From Nitrospinota bacterium (GTDB lineage: Bacteria; UBA8248): a stretch of DNA of 37,387 nt. A model generated the notes under the pieces. The model made no database searches. It worked only from the letters and a program-made list of their open reading frames with translations, and was not told the DNA's origin. Where the stretch lies: the NCBI GenBank assembly GCA_026706735.1, contig JAPOYD010000025.1, positions 16,131-53,517 of the forward strand, written 5' to 3'. A program made the position numbers and the translations under genes. How positions within the stretch are numbered: the stretch's first letter is position 1; the number at the start of each line of letters is the position of its first letter. Positions 25,754 through 34,876 of this stretch are shown here, one piece after another.

Positions 25754-28700
25754 TCAGGCGTCGCCGACGATGACCAGCAGATCCTTGGTGTCGACCGTGG
25801 TGCCGACCGGCGCAACGACCTTCTGGACACCGCCGCTCCGTTCGGCGCGGATCACGGTTTCCATCTTCATCGCCTCAATCGCCACCAGCACGTCGCCCTC
25901 GTTGACCGTCTCGCCCTCACCAAAGAACACCTTGGTCACCATCCCCGGCATCGGCGCGCCGACGTGGCCCGGATTGCCTTCCTCGGCCTTGGGCAGCGCC
26001 ATGACTGCGGCGGCGGCGCTGCGGTCGGCGACGCGCACCGTCCGGGGCTGCCCGTTCAACTCGAAGAAGACCGTGCATTCGCCCTTCTGGTCGGTCTCGC
26101 TACGCGCGACATAGCGGATGAACAGGGTGCGCCCGCGCTCGATGTCGACGGCGATCTCCTCGCCCGGCTCCATGCCGTAGAAATATACCGGTGTCGGCAG
26201 CACGCTGACGTCGCTGTAATCGCGACGCGCGGCGGCGTAGTCGGTGAAAACCTGCGGATACATCAGCCAGGAGGCGAACTCGGCATCGCTGATCGGACGC
26301 TGGGCCTTCTTTTCTGCTTCCTCGCGTCCGGCTTCGAGGTCGGCGTCGGGCAGCACCGAGCCGGGCCGCACGATGATCGGCTCCCTGTCTTTGAGGATCT
26401 TCTCCTGCAGGGCGCGCGGGAAGCCCCCATGCGGCTGCCCCAGCTCGCCCGCGAACAGCGAGACCACGGATTCGGGAAAGGCGATCTCACGCTCGGGGTC
26501 GGTCACGTCTTCGGGCGTTAGCCCGCCCGTCACCATCATCAGCGCCATGTCGCCGACCACCTTGGAGGAGGGCGTAACCTTCACGATGTCGCCGAACATG
26601 CGGTTGACCTCGGCGAAGGCCCGCGAGACCTCCGGCCAGCGCTGGTTGTCGATACCCAGCGCCCGCGCCTGCTCGCGCAGGTTGGTGTACTGGCCGCCCG
26701 GAATTCCGTGGTTGTAGACGTCCGACGTGCCGGCGCGGAAATCGCTCTCGAAGGCGCGGTAGAGGTTGCGGACCTGCTCCCAATAGGTGGAGAGCATCAT
26801 CACCGTATCGGGGTCGATTCCGGGGTCGCGCGGAGAATGGCGCAAAGCCGCGGTTATAGAGCCGAAGCTCGGCTGCGAGGTGAGTCCGCTCATCGAATCC
26901 ATCGCCGCATCCACGGCGTCGACCCCGGCATCCACCGCGGCGAGCACGCTTGCCGCGGAAATTCCGCTGGTGTCGTGGGTGTGGAAGTGGATGGGAATGC
27001 CGATCTCCCCCTTCAGGGTCTCGACGAGGAGACGGGCAGCCGCAGGTTTGCACAGTCCCGCCATGTCCTTGAGTCCCAGGATGTGGGCGCCCGCGGCCTC
27101 GAGTTCCCGGGCGAGCGCGACATAGTACCCGAGGTCGTACTTGGTGAGGCCCGGGTCGGTGATGTCGCCGGTGTAGCAGATCGCGGCCTCGCAGAGCTTG
27201 CCGGTCTCCAGCACCGCATCCATTGCCGGGCGCATGTTCTCGACCCAGTTGAGTGAATCGAAGATGCGGAACAGGTCGATCCCGTTCTCGGCCGACTGGC
27301 GCACGAAATAGCGCACCACGTTGTCGGGATAGGTGGTGTAGCCGACGCCGTTCGACGCGCGCAGCAGCATCTGGGTCAGGAGGTTGGGCATCGCGGCGCG
27401 CAGCCGTTCGAGCGACGCCCAGGGACATTCGTTGAGAAAGCGCATCGCCACGTCGAAGGTCGCGCCGCCCCAGCATTCGACCGAGAAAAGCTGGGGCAAA
27501 AGCCGCGCATAGACCGGCGCGATGGCGACTAGGTCGTAGCTCCGCACCCGCGTCGCCAGCAAGGATTGATGGGCGTCGCGGAACGTGGTGTCGGTCATCA
27601 GCACCCGCTCCTGCTCACACATCCACCGTGCGAATCCCTCCGGGCCGAGTTCATCGAGGAGTTGGCGCGTACCGTCCTGGATCTCGACACCGGGGGCCTC
27701 GGGCACGCTCGGCGTCTGGTGCGTCGGCGGTTCGGGCCGGCCTTCGACAGCGCTGTTGCCGTTGACGACCACTTCTCCCAGATAGCGAAGCAGCCGGGTC
27801 GCGCGGTCCCGCCTGTATTCGAAGCGGAACAGCTCCGGCGTCTCGTCGACGAAGCGCGTCGTGCAGGCGCCCTCGATGAACTGCGGATGGCTGATGACGT
27901 TATCGAGAAAGGCGAGGTTGGTGGCGACGCCCCGGATGCGGAATTCAATAATCGCCCGTTTCATCCTCCGGATCGCCTCTTCGAACGTCGGCGCCCAGGC
28001 CGTCACCTTCTCCAGCAGCGAGTCGTAGAACGGCGTGATCCGCGCGCCCGAATAGGCGGTGCCGCCGTCCAGGCGTATGCCGAACCCTGTGGCGCCACGA
28101 TAGTTGGTGAGCACGCCGTAATCCGGAATAAAGTTGTTCTCCGGGTCCTCGGTGGTCACCCGGCATTGCATGGCGTGTCCGTTCACCCGAACCTCCTCCT
28201 GGCCCGGGATTCCGCTCTCGGGCGCGCCGATAGCGGTTCCGTCGGCGATGCGGATCTGCGCCTTCACCAAATCGACGCCTGTCACCACCTCGGTGACCGT
28301 GTGCTCGACCTGGATGCGCGGATTGACCTCGATGAAGTGGAACGCTCCGGTGTCGTCGTCGACGAGGAACTCGACGGTGCCGGCGTTGTTGTAGCCCACC
28401 GCACGGCCTATCATGAGCGCGCTCTCGTGTATCGCCTCACGGGTCGTAGCGTCTAGATAATGCGCCGGCGCTTGCTCGACGATCTTCTGGTTGCGCCGCT
28501 GCACCGAGCAGTCCCGCTCGTGGAGATGCACCAGGTTGCCGTGATTGTCGCCGAGAATCTGGACCTCGACGTGGCGTGCGCGGCGAATCAGCTTTTCGAG
28601 GTAGACCTCGTCGTTCCCGAACGCCGCCAGGCACTCGCGCCGCGCTGCTTCGACCGCATCGGCAAACTCGGCCTCGCTCTCGATCGTTCGCATGCCGCGC

Positions 28701-29218
28701 CCGCCGCCGCCCCAGCTCGCCTTGAGCATGACGGGAAAACCGACCTCCCCTGCGAGGCGCGCGGCCTCTTCCGGGTCTCGGGGGAGCGGGCCTGTCGCGG
28801 GCACCACCGGGACGCCCGCAGATACCGCAATTTCGCGCGCCGCCACCTTGTTGCCGAGCGCGCGCATGATTTCCGGCTTCGGGCCGACGAAGGCGACGCC
28901 TGCGCTCGCGCACGCCTCGGCGAAGTCGGGATTCTCGGCTAGGAAGCCGTAGCCGGGGTGGATCGCATCGGCGGCGTTTTCGCGCGCAACACGGATCACC
29001 TCGTCGATGCTGAGATAGGCCTCGATCGGCCCCATTCCCCGGCCGATCAGGTAGGCCTCGTCGGCCTTGAAGCGGTGCAGCGCGAAGCGGTCCTCCTGCG
29101 AGTAGATCGCTATCGTCTCGACCCCGAGTTCGACCGAGGCGCGAAACACGCGGATGGCGATTTCGCTCCGGTTGGCGACGAGGATCCGGCGGAAATTGGT
29201 CTGCGGCTGGTTAATCAT
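25754..29218 (-). CDS. pyc: pyruvate carboxylase
   Basis: Biotin enzyme making oxaloacetate from pyruvate, bicarbonate and ATP. 1154 residues, full single-chain length. The N-terminal biotin carboxylase (about 1-460) has RRILVANRSEIAIRVFRA, the ATP loop KASWGGGGRGM, and HLHERDCSVQRRNQKIVE. The carboxyltransferase (about 540-1070) has MTDTTFRDAHQSLLATRVRS and the metal motif HFHTHDTSG. The C-terminal biotinyl domain carries EAMKMET with Lys1118 as biotin site. ATG 29218 has AGGGAG upstream. Its wording resembles alphaproteobacterial pyruvate carboxylases (impression only). It lies between a truncated permease and a gene-free stretch, so it was probably inserted here; no biotin ligase is nearby. 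Confidence 0.97.
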   Translation of the reverse strand: MINQPQTNFRRILVANRSEIAIRVFRASVELGVETIAIYSQEDRFALHRFKADEAYLIGRGMGPIEAYLSIDEVIRVARENAADAIHPGYGFLAENPDFAEACASAGVAFVGPKPEIMRALGNKVAAREIAVSAGVPVVPATGPLPRDPEEAARLAGEVGFPVMLKASWGGGGRGMRTIESEAEFADAVEAARRECLAAFGNDEVYLEKLIRRARHVEVQILGDNHGNLVHLHERDCSVQRRNQKIVEQAPAHYLDATTREAIHESALMIGRAVGYNNAGTVEFLVDDDTGAFHFIEVNPRIQVEHTVTEVVTGVDLVKAQIRIADGTAIGAPESGIPGQEEVRVNGHAMQCRVTTEDPENNFIPDYGVLTNYRGATGFGIRLDGGTAYSGARITPFYDSLLEKVTAWAPTFEEAIRRMKRAIIEFRIRGVATNLAFLDNVISHPQFIEGACTTRFVDETPELFRFEYRRDRATRLLRYLGEVVVNGNSAVEGRPEPPTHQTPSVPEAPGVEIQDGTRQLLDELGPEGFARWMCEQERVLMTDTTFRDAHQSLLATRVRSYDLVAIAPVYARLLPQLFSVECWGGATFDVAMRFLNECPWASLERLRAAMPNLLTQMLLRASNGVGYTTYPDNVVRYFVRQSAENGIDLFRIFDSLNWVENMRPAMDAVLETGKLCEAAICYTGDITDPGLTKYDLGYYVALARELEAAGAHILGLKDMAGLCKPAAARLLVETLKGEIGIPIHFHTHDTSGISAASVLAAVDAGVDAVDAAMDSMSGLTSQPSFGSITAALRHSPRDPGIDPDTVMMLSTYWEQVRNLYRAFESDFRAGTSDVYNHGIPGGQYTNLREQARALGIDNQRWPEVSRAFAEVNRMFGDIVKVTPSSKVVGDMALMMVTGGLTPEDVTDPEREIAFPESVVSLFAGELGQPHGGFPRALQEKILKDREPIIVRPGSVLPDADLEAGREEAEKKAQRPISDAEFASWLMYPQVFTDYAAARRDYSDVSVLPTPVYFYGMEPGEEIAVDIERGRTLFIRYVARSETDQKGECTVFFELNGQPRTVRVADRSAAAAVMALPKAEEGNPGHVGAPMPGMVTKVFFGEGETVNEGDVLVAIEAMKMETVIRAERSGGVQKVVAPVGTTVDTKDLLVIVGDA

Positions 29219-29562
29219 AACGCTCCCTTAGCGCTTTCGCGGAACTCTCGTCTGCCCGTCCGCGGTTCGGGCTCCGATAACCGTCTGGACCTTTTGGCGT
29301 CTCTCGAATTATCGGGGTCGAAAACCTGTACCGAACCGGTGTACGCCGAGATTAGCGGCCAAGTCGTCGACCTGTCTCATTTTTCATAGCAAGGGCGCGA
29401 TCGCCCCGGATCCCGAAGCCAATCTGCGGTGGTTCCTTTCATCCTCCTCGCTGACCCGGTATCAGGTTGAAGCACATCATCATGGCTTGCGGCTCGTTTC
29501 GACTGCATGTGAGCCCGGTCAATCGTCACAGCCGCCCTGCATGGACTCCGCGGGGAATCCTC
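29219..29562. other. gene-free stretch between pyc and the sterol reductase gene
   Basis: About 340 bases. I see no conserved open frame, tRNA or terminator. Short frames on either strand give no recognisable protein. It presumably includes the pyc promoter, but no convincing -35/-10 pair was found (a GATAAT on the minus strand near 29310 lacks a good -35). Confidence 0.4.
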
Positions 29563-30702
29563 TCAATAAATGCCGGGAACAATCCGGTACTTCACCCTTT
29601 CCTGATACTCCGCCCACTTTTCGGGTCCGTATTTCTCGGCGCAATAGGCGTCGTCGTAACGCTGGCGGCAGGTGAAGAACGAGACGACGAAGACGAAGTA
29701 GGTCCAGGCCCAGGGATTCGTGAAGTGGCCGAACACTAGGGCGATGGACAGCGCAAGGAACCCTTCGCCCATATAGTTGAAGTGGCGGGCAACGCCCCAC
29801 AGGCCGCTGCAGAGGATCTTGCGGTCGCCCGCCTGGATGTACTCGGGCTCGATGAGACCCAGAAACTTGCGATCGGGCCAGCGCTTGAACGTGTATTTCT
29901 GTAGGTTGGCGCCACGCCCGATGCCCCATCCCAACAGGAAAACCGCGACCGTTCCGATGAGCCAGAAGTTCTTCCACGCAGGCAAAAATCCCGGGTCCGG
30001 GTAGGCGGCCATGCCCCACAGCGGGAGGATGAACATCCACCCGTAGACCACGAGGGCGCCCCAGAGAAGCTTGAAGCCGAGGTTCTCGTGAATCAGGTCG
30101 TAGGTATAGAGCTGGACGCGCTCGAAGATGAAGTAGTCGAACACGTAGAAGGTGAAGAACGCCGCGTAGAGGAAAACGCCCGGGTTGAAGTCCGCGCCGA
30201 AGCGCTCGTAGTGGTACGCGGCCCCCGAGAGGGCGTTCAGCGAGAACATCGTCCCGCCGACGACGTAGAGATACATCTTGACGTCGAAGCGGTTGCCAAA
30301 GAATGAAAACTCCTTGGCCCGCCCGTCCCAGAGCGCCAGGAGCGGATTCTTTTCCTCCCCAACCGGTTGGCTGTACACCGCGATGAGGGCGAAGATGGCG
30401 GAGAGGACCGTTCCGCCAGCCACGGCGTAGACCGTGGAGCGGTAGAACCAGTCGCGCGGCATCCCGGTAAGCTCGAAAGCCCAGACGACTTCGGCGAGGA
30501 TGAACACCACGAGACCGTTCAGCCGGTATTTGCGGGGCTCGCCCGTCTGCGGATCGATGACGTAGCCGGGAACCCACCTTCCCGGCAGGACGAGCTGCGC
30601 CACAAAAAAGGCGGCGAACACCGCCAGGGGTGTGAAAAACCCCAAAATCGCTTCCGTCCGGGAAAGCTCGAAAAGGTGGCCGATACCGAGCCATTGGGTC
30701 AT
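29563..30702 (-). CDS. ERG4/ERG24-family sterol reductase homologue
   Basis: A 379-residue polytopic membrane protein with about eight to ten helices. The C-terminal half carries the sterol C14/C24 reductase signatures. ILCSGLWGVARHFNYMGE matches the eukaryotic 'SGWWGxxRHxNYxGD' motif, and RYDDAYCAEKYG with YQERVKYRIVPGIY matches the 'RDxxxCxxKYGxxWxxYxxxVxYRIxPxIY' ending that binds NADPH. N-terminally, VLPGRWVPGYVIDPQTGEPR and YRLNGLVVF match the family's 'LPG...Y.LNG' entry. Eukaryotic members reduce sterol double bonds (delta-14, delta-24(28), delta-7); a few bacteria have homologues. No squalene or other sterol genes are in the window, so the substrate could be a scavenged sterol or another polycyclic lipid. 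It has its own promoter at 30735-30763 and stands divergent to def. Confidence 0.85.
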   Translation of the reverse strand: MTQWLGIGHLFELSRTEAILGFFTPLAVFAAFFVAQLVLPGRWVPGYVIDPQTGEPRKYRLNGLVVFILAEVVWAFELTGMPRDWFYRSTVYAVAGGTVLSAIFALIAVYSQPVGEEKNPLLALWDGRAKEFSFFGNRFDVKMYLYVVGGTMFSLNALSGAAYHYERFGADFNPGVFLYAAFFTFYVFDYFIFERVQLYTYDLIHENLGFKLLWGALVVYGWMFILPLWGMAAYPDPGFLPAWKNFWLIGTVAVFLLGWGIGRGANLQKYTFKRWPDRKFLGLIEPEYIQAGDRKILCSGLWGVARHFNYMGEGFLALSIALVFGHFTNPWAWTYFVFVVSFFTCRQRYDDAYCAEKYGPEKWAEYQERVKYRIVPGIY

Positions 30703-30734
30703 GACCGAATTCCCCTTGCTTCTGTGACGCGGTC

Positions 30735-30763
30735 ATTATGGATAGGGCCACAAAGGAGGTCAA
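30735..30763 (-). promoter_or_regulatory. sigma70-type promoter for the sterol reductase gene
   Basis: On the minus strand, TTGACC (30763-30758), a 17-base spacer and CATAAT (30740-30735) lie about 30 bases before the ATG at 30702, giving a short leader. The rest of the gap up to def (30764-31021) shows no gene or clear plus-strand promoter. Confidence 0.65.
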
Positions 30764-31021
30764 CAACACCCTGCGCACCGACGATGCCCTGCCTGACGCC
30801 CGACCGCCGTTCCGCTCCCGGCCCGAGTCGACCTCATTGGGGCGCAAAGCGTCTTCATTTCTTTTTCTGCCAGGATTTCGCCCCCCTTGGTGGGGAGAAT
30901 CCCTCCCTCATCGCTCGGATTGAGCCTGAGAATTTGCTTCCCCGTGTCGAATGGGTTACATGATGAGAAACTTGCTCGGCGGTAGTGCCGATTGCGAGTC
31001 CATTTTACCGGGGAACCTCTC

Positions 31022-31531
31022 ATGGCCGTTCTGGAAATCCTCAAATATCCGGCCCCGGCCCTTCGCCGGAAATGCTTGCCGGTAGAGCGCATCACGGAGC
31101 GGACCCGGGAACTCGCGCGCGCGATGCTCGACACCATGCGCGATGCGCCCGGCGTCGGCCTCGCCGCCCCCCAGGTGGGGGAGAACATCCGGCTCATCGT
31201 GGTCGACGTCTCGCTCGGGAAAGACCCCAAGCAGGTCCATTTCCTCGTCAATCCTGAAATCGAAAGCGCCGAAGGCGAGCGGATCGTGGAGGAGGGCTGC
31301 CTCTCGCTTCCGGGCGTCACCGAAAAAGTCCACCGCCGCGAGACGGTGCGCGTGCGCGCGCTGAACTTAAGTGGTGAGGAAGTATTTATCGACGCGCGCG
31401 AGGTTCTCGCCTTCGTCCTGCAGCATGAAATCGATCATCTGGACGGAAAACTCATTCTCGATCACCTCAACAAGACGAAGCGCGACGTCGTGAAGCGCCG
31501 CCTCAAGAAACAGGCCAGGGCCGCCTCTTAG
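31022..31531 (+). CDS. def: peptide deformylase
   Basis: Metalloenzyme removing the formyl group from new proteins. 169 residues. The three family motifs are intact: GVGLAAPQVG (44-53), EGCLSLPG with metal ligand Cys93, and QHEIDHLDG with His135, Glu136 and His139. ATG 31022 is used; the frame can be read from 30992, but the family begins with this Met. fmt follows after 85 bases, and the two work at opposite ends of the formyl-Met cycle. Confidence 0.97.
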   Translation: MAVLEILKYPAPALRRKCLPVERITERTRELARAMLDTMRDAPGVGLAAPQVGENIRLIVVDVSLGKDPKQVHFLVNPEIESAEGERIVEEGCLSLPGVTEKVHRRETVRVRALNLSGEEVFIDAREVLAFVLQHEIDHLDGKLILDHLNKTKRDVVKRRLKKQARAAS

Positions 31532-31616
31532 AATACCCCGTTTCGCTCGTGCTATATTTTCGGTGCTGATACGCGCGCGTTTTGGCGGGCGCTGCGGTTT
31601 TTTCCGGGAGGAATCC

Positions 31617-32564
31617 ATGCGGGCTGTCTTTTTCGGCACATCTGAATTCGCCGTGCCCACGCTGCGTGCGCTGATGGCCTCGGCCGTAGAGGTGGTTGCC
31701 GTCTTCACGCAGCCGGACAGGCTCGCGGGCAGGGGCCGCAGGCTGACGCCGCCGCCTGTGAAGACGTGCGCGCTCGAGGCGGGACTGCCCGTGCTGCAGC
31801 CGGAGAGAATCCGCTCGACCGACGTCGCGGATTTCCGGCCCGACGTAGGCGTGGTGGCGGCCTACGGGCAGATTTTGAGCAGGAAACTGCTAGGCGTTCC
31901 CCGTTTGGGGCTGTTGAACCTGCATCCATCGCTTCTTCCGCGCTGGCGGGGGGCCGCGCCGATTCAGCGCGCCTTGCTCGAAGGGGATTCCGAGACCGGG
32001 GTCTGCGTGATGCGGGTCGTCCCGGAACTGGACGCCGGCGCCGTTCTCGCGTGCCGCTCACTGCCCATCGGGTCGAGGGACACATCCGGCGCGCTGCATG
32101 ACAAGCTGTCTGTTTTGGGGGCGGAGCAGATGGTGGCGACGTTGTACTCGCTCGAAAAAGGCGAGGCCACGGAGGAGCCGCAGGATGAATCCCTGGTCAC
32201 CTATGCGGATAAACTCCAGAAAGAAGAAGCGAGACTCGATTGGCGCCTGCCTGCGAGCCGCCTCGACAGGCTGATTCGGGGGCTCAATCCCTGGCCGGTG
32301 GCGGAGACCTCATGGCCGGAAATCACGGGCGGCCCGGTGCGGATATGGCGGGCCTGGCCGGTTCCGGAAGGATCGGGCGTCGCCTCCGGTGAGGTTCTGG
32401 GGCCGTGTGAGTCGCCCGAGGGCGAGGGAATCCGCGTGGCCGCAGGCGAGGGTGATTTGGTGATTCTGGAAATTCAGCCGCCGGGCAAGAAGAAGATGGA
32501 TGGGGGCGCATTCGCGAGGGGGTATCCTTGCGATCCCGGCCTCGTGCTCGGAGAGGGCGCGTGA
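31617..32564 (+). CDS. fmt: methionyl-tRNA formyltransferase
   Basis: Adds formyl from 10-formyl-tetrahydrofolate to initiator Met-tRNA. 315 residues. MRAVFFGTSEFAVPTLRAL opens the folate-binding domain; the active site is Asn101 and His103 in LLNLHPSLLPRWRGAAP, with Asp139 in ELDAGAVL. The C-terminal tRNA-binding domain has NPWPVAETSW and PPGKKKMDGGAFARGY. ATG 31617 follows GGGAGGAA. The stop overlaps the rsmB GTG by four bases. Confidence 0.97.
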   Translation: MRAVFFGTSEFAVPTLRALMASAVEVVAVFTQPDRLAGRGRRLTPPPVKTCALEAGLPVLQPERIRSTDVADFRPDVGVVAAYGQILSRKLLGVPRLGLLNLHPSLLPRWRGAAPIQRALLEGDSETGVCVMRVVPELDAGAVLACRSLPIGSRDTSGALHDKLSVLGAEQMVATLYSLEKGEATEEPQDESLVTYADKLQKEEARLDWRLPASRLDRLIRGLNPWPVAETSWPEITGGPVRIWRAWPVPEGSGVASGEVLGPCESPEGEGIRVAAGEGDLVILEIQPPGKKKMDGGAFARGYPCDPGLVLGEGA

Positions 32565-33931
32565 GCCGGAATCTCGCGACGCGCGGGAAAAGCGCGCGTT
32601 CCGCCGACCTCGTTCGCCGGGCGGCGCACGCCGCTCTCCTTTCATTCGAGAAAACACCCCTCGCGGCGGACCTGCTGGTCGAGCGATTCTCCTCGAAGGA
32701 TTTCGACGCGCGCGACCGCGCGTTTTTACGCGAGTTGGTCTATGGCGTCCTGAGGTGGCGGGGGCGCCTGGATTTCGTTTTCGGCCATTTTCTGAACAAG
32801 CCGAACGTGGCCCCTCCCGTGCGGGAAGCGTTGCGGCTGGGAACTTACCAGCTTTTGTTCATGGATCGCGTGCCCGCGCACAGCGCGGTGGACGGCGCGG
32901 TTTCATTGCTGGACCGCCGGAACCTGGGCTGGGCGAAGGGATTGGTGAACGCTGTGTTGCGCAAGGTGGCGGAGAGCGAGGTGCCTCCGCCCGAAAGCAG
33001 CGAAGATTATCTGACGCTTTGGGAGTCCCATCCGAGGTGGCTGGTGAGACGCTGGATGCGCGGGCTCGGGGAAGTGGAGGCGATCAGGCGGTGTCGTGCG
33101 AACAACGAGGAGGCGCCGGTCGCCTTTCGCGTGAATACGCTGGTGTCGAACGCCCGGAGTCTGATGGCCGAATTGGAGAGCGAGGGCGTCGCGTCGCGGC
33201 CCGGATGCGCCGATCCTGATTGTCTGGTATTTCTGCCGGATGAAAGCGCGTCAGGTGCGCGCTTCAGCGATACGGCGGCCTGGCGAGAGGGTAAATTCAT
33301 CGTCATGGACGAGAGTTCGAGCCTTGTGTCGCGTTTCGCAGGTGCCGACGCCGGAGAGAGAATTCTCGATGCCTGCGCGGCCCCCGGCGGGAAAACGGCC
33401 TGCCTCGCCTGGGCGGCGGGAGAAAACGGGCGCGTCGTCGCGGGAGAGATGTCGTCCCGCCGCCTCGCTCCTCTCAAGCGTAATTGTGCTAGGATTCGGG
33501 CGGACGTGCGGCTTTTGCGGATGGATGCGGAGAAGCCGCCGTTTCATGAAGGGTTCGACCTCGTTCTCGTGGATGCGCCATGCAGCGGACTGGGGGTGTT
33601 CCGGCGGCATCCCGATGCGAGGTGGCGGCTTGGGGAAGAAGACCTGAAGTCGCAGGCGCGTCGGCAGAAGAATCTATTGCGTGGCGCGGCCCGTGTAGTG
33701 CGCCGGGGCGGCAGACTGGTGTATTCGGTTTGTACGAACGAGCCCGAGGAAACCGAGGAAGTGGCGGCGTCGTTTCGAGAACCGGGATTCGTACCCATAC
33801 GCGATGGCGGCGCTCTCCCCGAAGGCGCAAGGGATTATCTCGAGCCGGACGGGAGCTTGAGGATTACGCCGGGAAGCGGGCTGGACGGCTTTTTCGCCAT
33901 GAGTTGGCGCAAAGAGGGCGGAAATTGCTGA
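32561..33931 (+). CDS. rsmB: 16S rRNA (cytosine-967-C5)-methyltransferase
   Basis: 456 residues. The N-terminal NusB-like RNA-binding domain (about 15-150, ARDRAFLRELVYGVLRWRG and GTYQLLFMDRVPAHSAV) precedes the SAM domain with DACAAPGGKTACLA. The two Cys of m5C enzymes are present: Cys341 in DAPCSGLG and Cys391 in YSVCTNEPEE. After the first, RRHPDARWRL is typical of the RsmB/Sun branch. GTG 32561 overlaps the fmt stop (GTGA) and has GGAGAGGG upstream, so the two are coupled. Confidence 0.95.
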   Translation: MSRNLATRGKSARSADLVRRAAHAALLSFEKTPLAADLLVERFSSKDFDARDRAFLRELVYGVLRWRGRLDFVFGHFLNKPNVAPPVREALRLGTYQLLFMDRVPAHSAVDGAVSLLDRRNLGWAKGLVNAVLRKVAESEVPPPESSEDYLTLWESHPRWLVRRWMRGLGEVEAIRRCRANNEEAPVAFRVNTLVSNARSLMAELESEGVASRPGCADPDCLVFLPDESASGARFSDTAAWREGKFIVMDESSSLVSRFAGADAGERILDACAAPGGKTACLAWAAGENGRVVAGEMSSRRLAPLKRNCARIRADVRLLRMDAEKPPFHEGFDLVLVDAPCSGLGVFRRHPDARWRLGEEDLKSQARRQKNLLRGAARVVRRGGRLVYSVCTNEPEETEEVAASFREPGFVPIRDGGALPEGARDYLEPDGSLRITPGSGLDGFFAMSWRKEGGNC

Positions 33932-34863
33932 AAGGGATACTGAAGGGCATTTTCTGGACTGCGCTTCTGGTCGCGCTGGGCGCCGCCGGGGGCGCTGCGG
34001 GCCTTTACGTTTTCCGGGGAGGAGAGGGTATCTTCCTGCCCCGGGTCACAGGCCTCGACGTGGTTCGCGCGCTGGAGTTGCTGGGCGAGAAGGGAATACC
34101 CATGCAGGTCACCGGGCGCGTGTTCAGCGATGCCGTGTCCATGAACCACGTCGTGAGCCAGAATCCACCCGGTGGACGCCGCATACGCAAGGGAAGAATC
34201 GTATCGCTCGTTCTCAGCAAGGGTCGGCGGGACGTGGCTGTGCCGGCGGTGGTGGGCAAGAACCTGATCCGGGCGGAGACCCTTATCCGCCTGGAGGGTC
34301 TTCGCGTTCGGCTGGTGGAGCGATTGTATGATCCCGCACGGCCCATCGATCAGGTTTTGGGCGTCTGGCCGAATGAGGGTGAAAACATCAGGCGAGGAGA
34401 GGGCGTGGTTCTCTTCGTCAGCCAGGGACCCCGTGAGCGGGCCTACGTCATGCCTTCCCTCATTGGAGAGCCCGTCAACAGCGCCCTCGACAAGGTTCGC
34501 GCGCTCGGCCTGAATGTCGGGCGCGTGCGCTACGTGGACCGCCCGGGATCGCTCAGGGGCTCCATCGTTTCTCAGATTCCGCCGCACGGTCGGCGCGTTC
34601 TGGCGGGGCACCGGGTGCATGTGGACGTTGCGCGCGGCGCGGACCAGATGGCGGGAAATTTCATCGTCCTGCGCTATCGCGTGCCGCACGGAAAACCCAG
34701 GCGCGCGCTTCGCGTGGAACTCGAATCGAACGGCGAGACGCGCGAGGAACTCTCCCGCGAAGTGAGCGCGGGCGAAGAGATTCACCTGCTGGTGCGGGTG
34801 AGGGGCGAGGCGAGAGCGCGTATATTCCTCGATGGCCGTCTGGTCGAAGAGCAAACGCATTAG
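33925..34863 (+). CDS. PASTA-domain membrane protein without kinase or penicillin-binding domain
   Basis: 312 residues from TTG 33925 (GAGGGCGG just upstream, overlapping the rsmB stop). One N-terminal transmembrane helix (about 9-30) is followed by three tandem PASTA domains at about 37-99, 103-168 and 173-238, with repeats of the type VVSQNPPGGRRIRKG, VLGVWPNEGENIRRG and IVSQIPPHGRRVLAG. A final beta-rich region (about 245-312) has no recognised family. PASTA domains bind peptidoglycan or muropeptides, so a periplasmic cell-wall sensor or scaffold is likely. The rsmB-PASTA-rpe order recurs in deltaproteobacteria-like genomes (from memory). The start codon is the least certain part. Confidence 0.85.
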   Translation: MLKGILKGIFWTALLVALGAAGGAAGLYVFRGGEGIFLPRVTGLDVVRALELLGEKGIPMQVTGRVFSDAVSMNHVVSQNPPGGRRIRKGRIVSLVLSKGRRDVAVPAVVGKNLIRAETLIRLEGLRVRLVERLYDPARPIDQVLGVWPNEGENIRRGEGVVLFVSQGPRERAYVMPSLIGEPVNSALDKVRALGLNVGRVRYVDRPGSLRGSIVSQIPPHGRRVLAGHRVHVDVARGADQMAGNFIVLRYRVPHGKPRRALRVELESNGETREELSREVSAGEEIHLLVRVRGEARARIFLDGRLVEEQTH

Positions 34864-34876
34864 GGAAGGAATCGAC

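Noticed and set aside
29519..30847. A 442-codon minus-strand frame over the sterol reductase gene
   Set aside because: It is a shifted frame of the same region, Arg/Gly-rich and without membrane helices, while the 379-codon frame has full family motifs.
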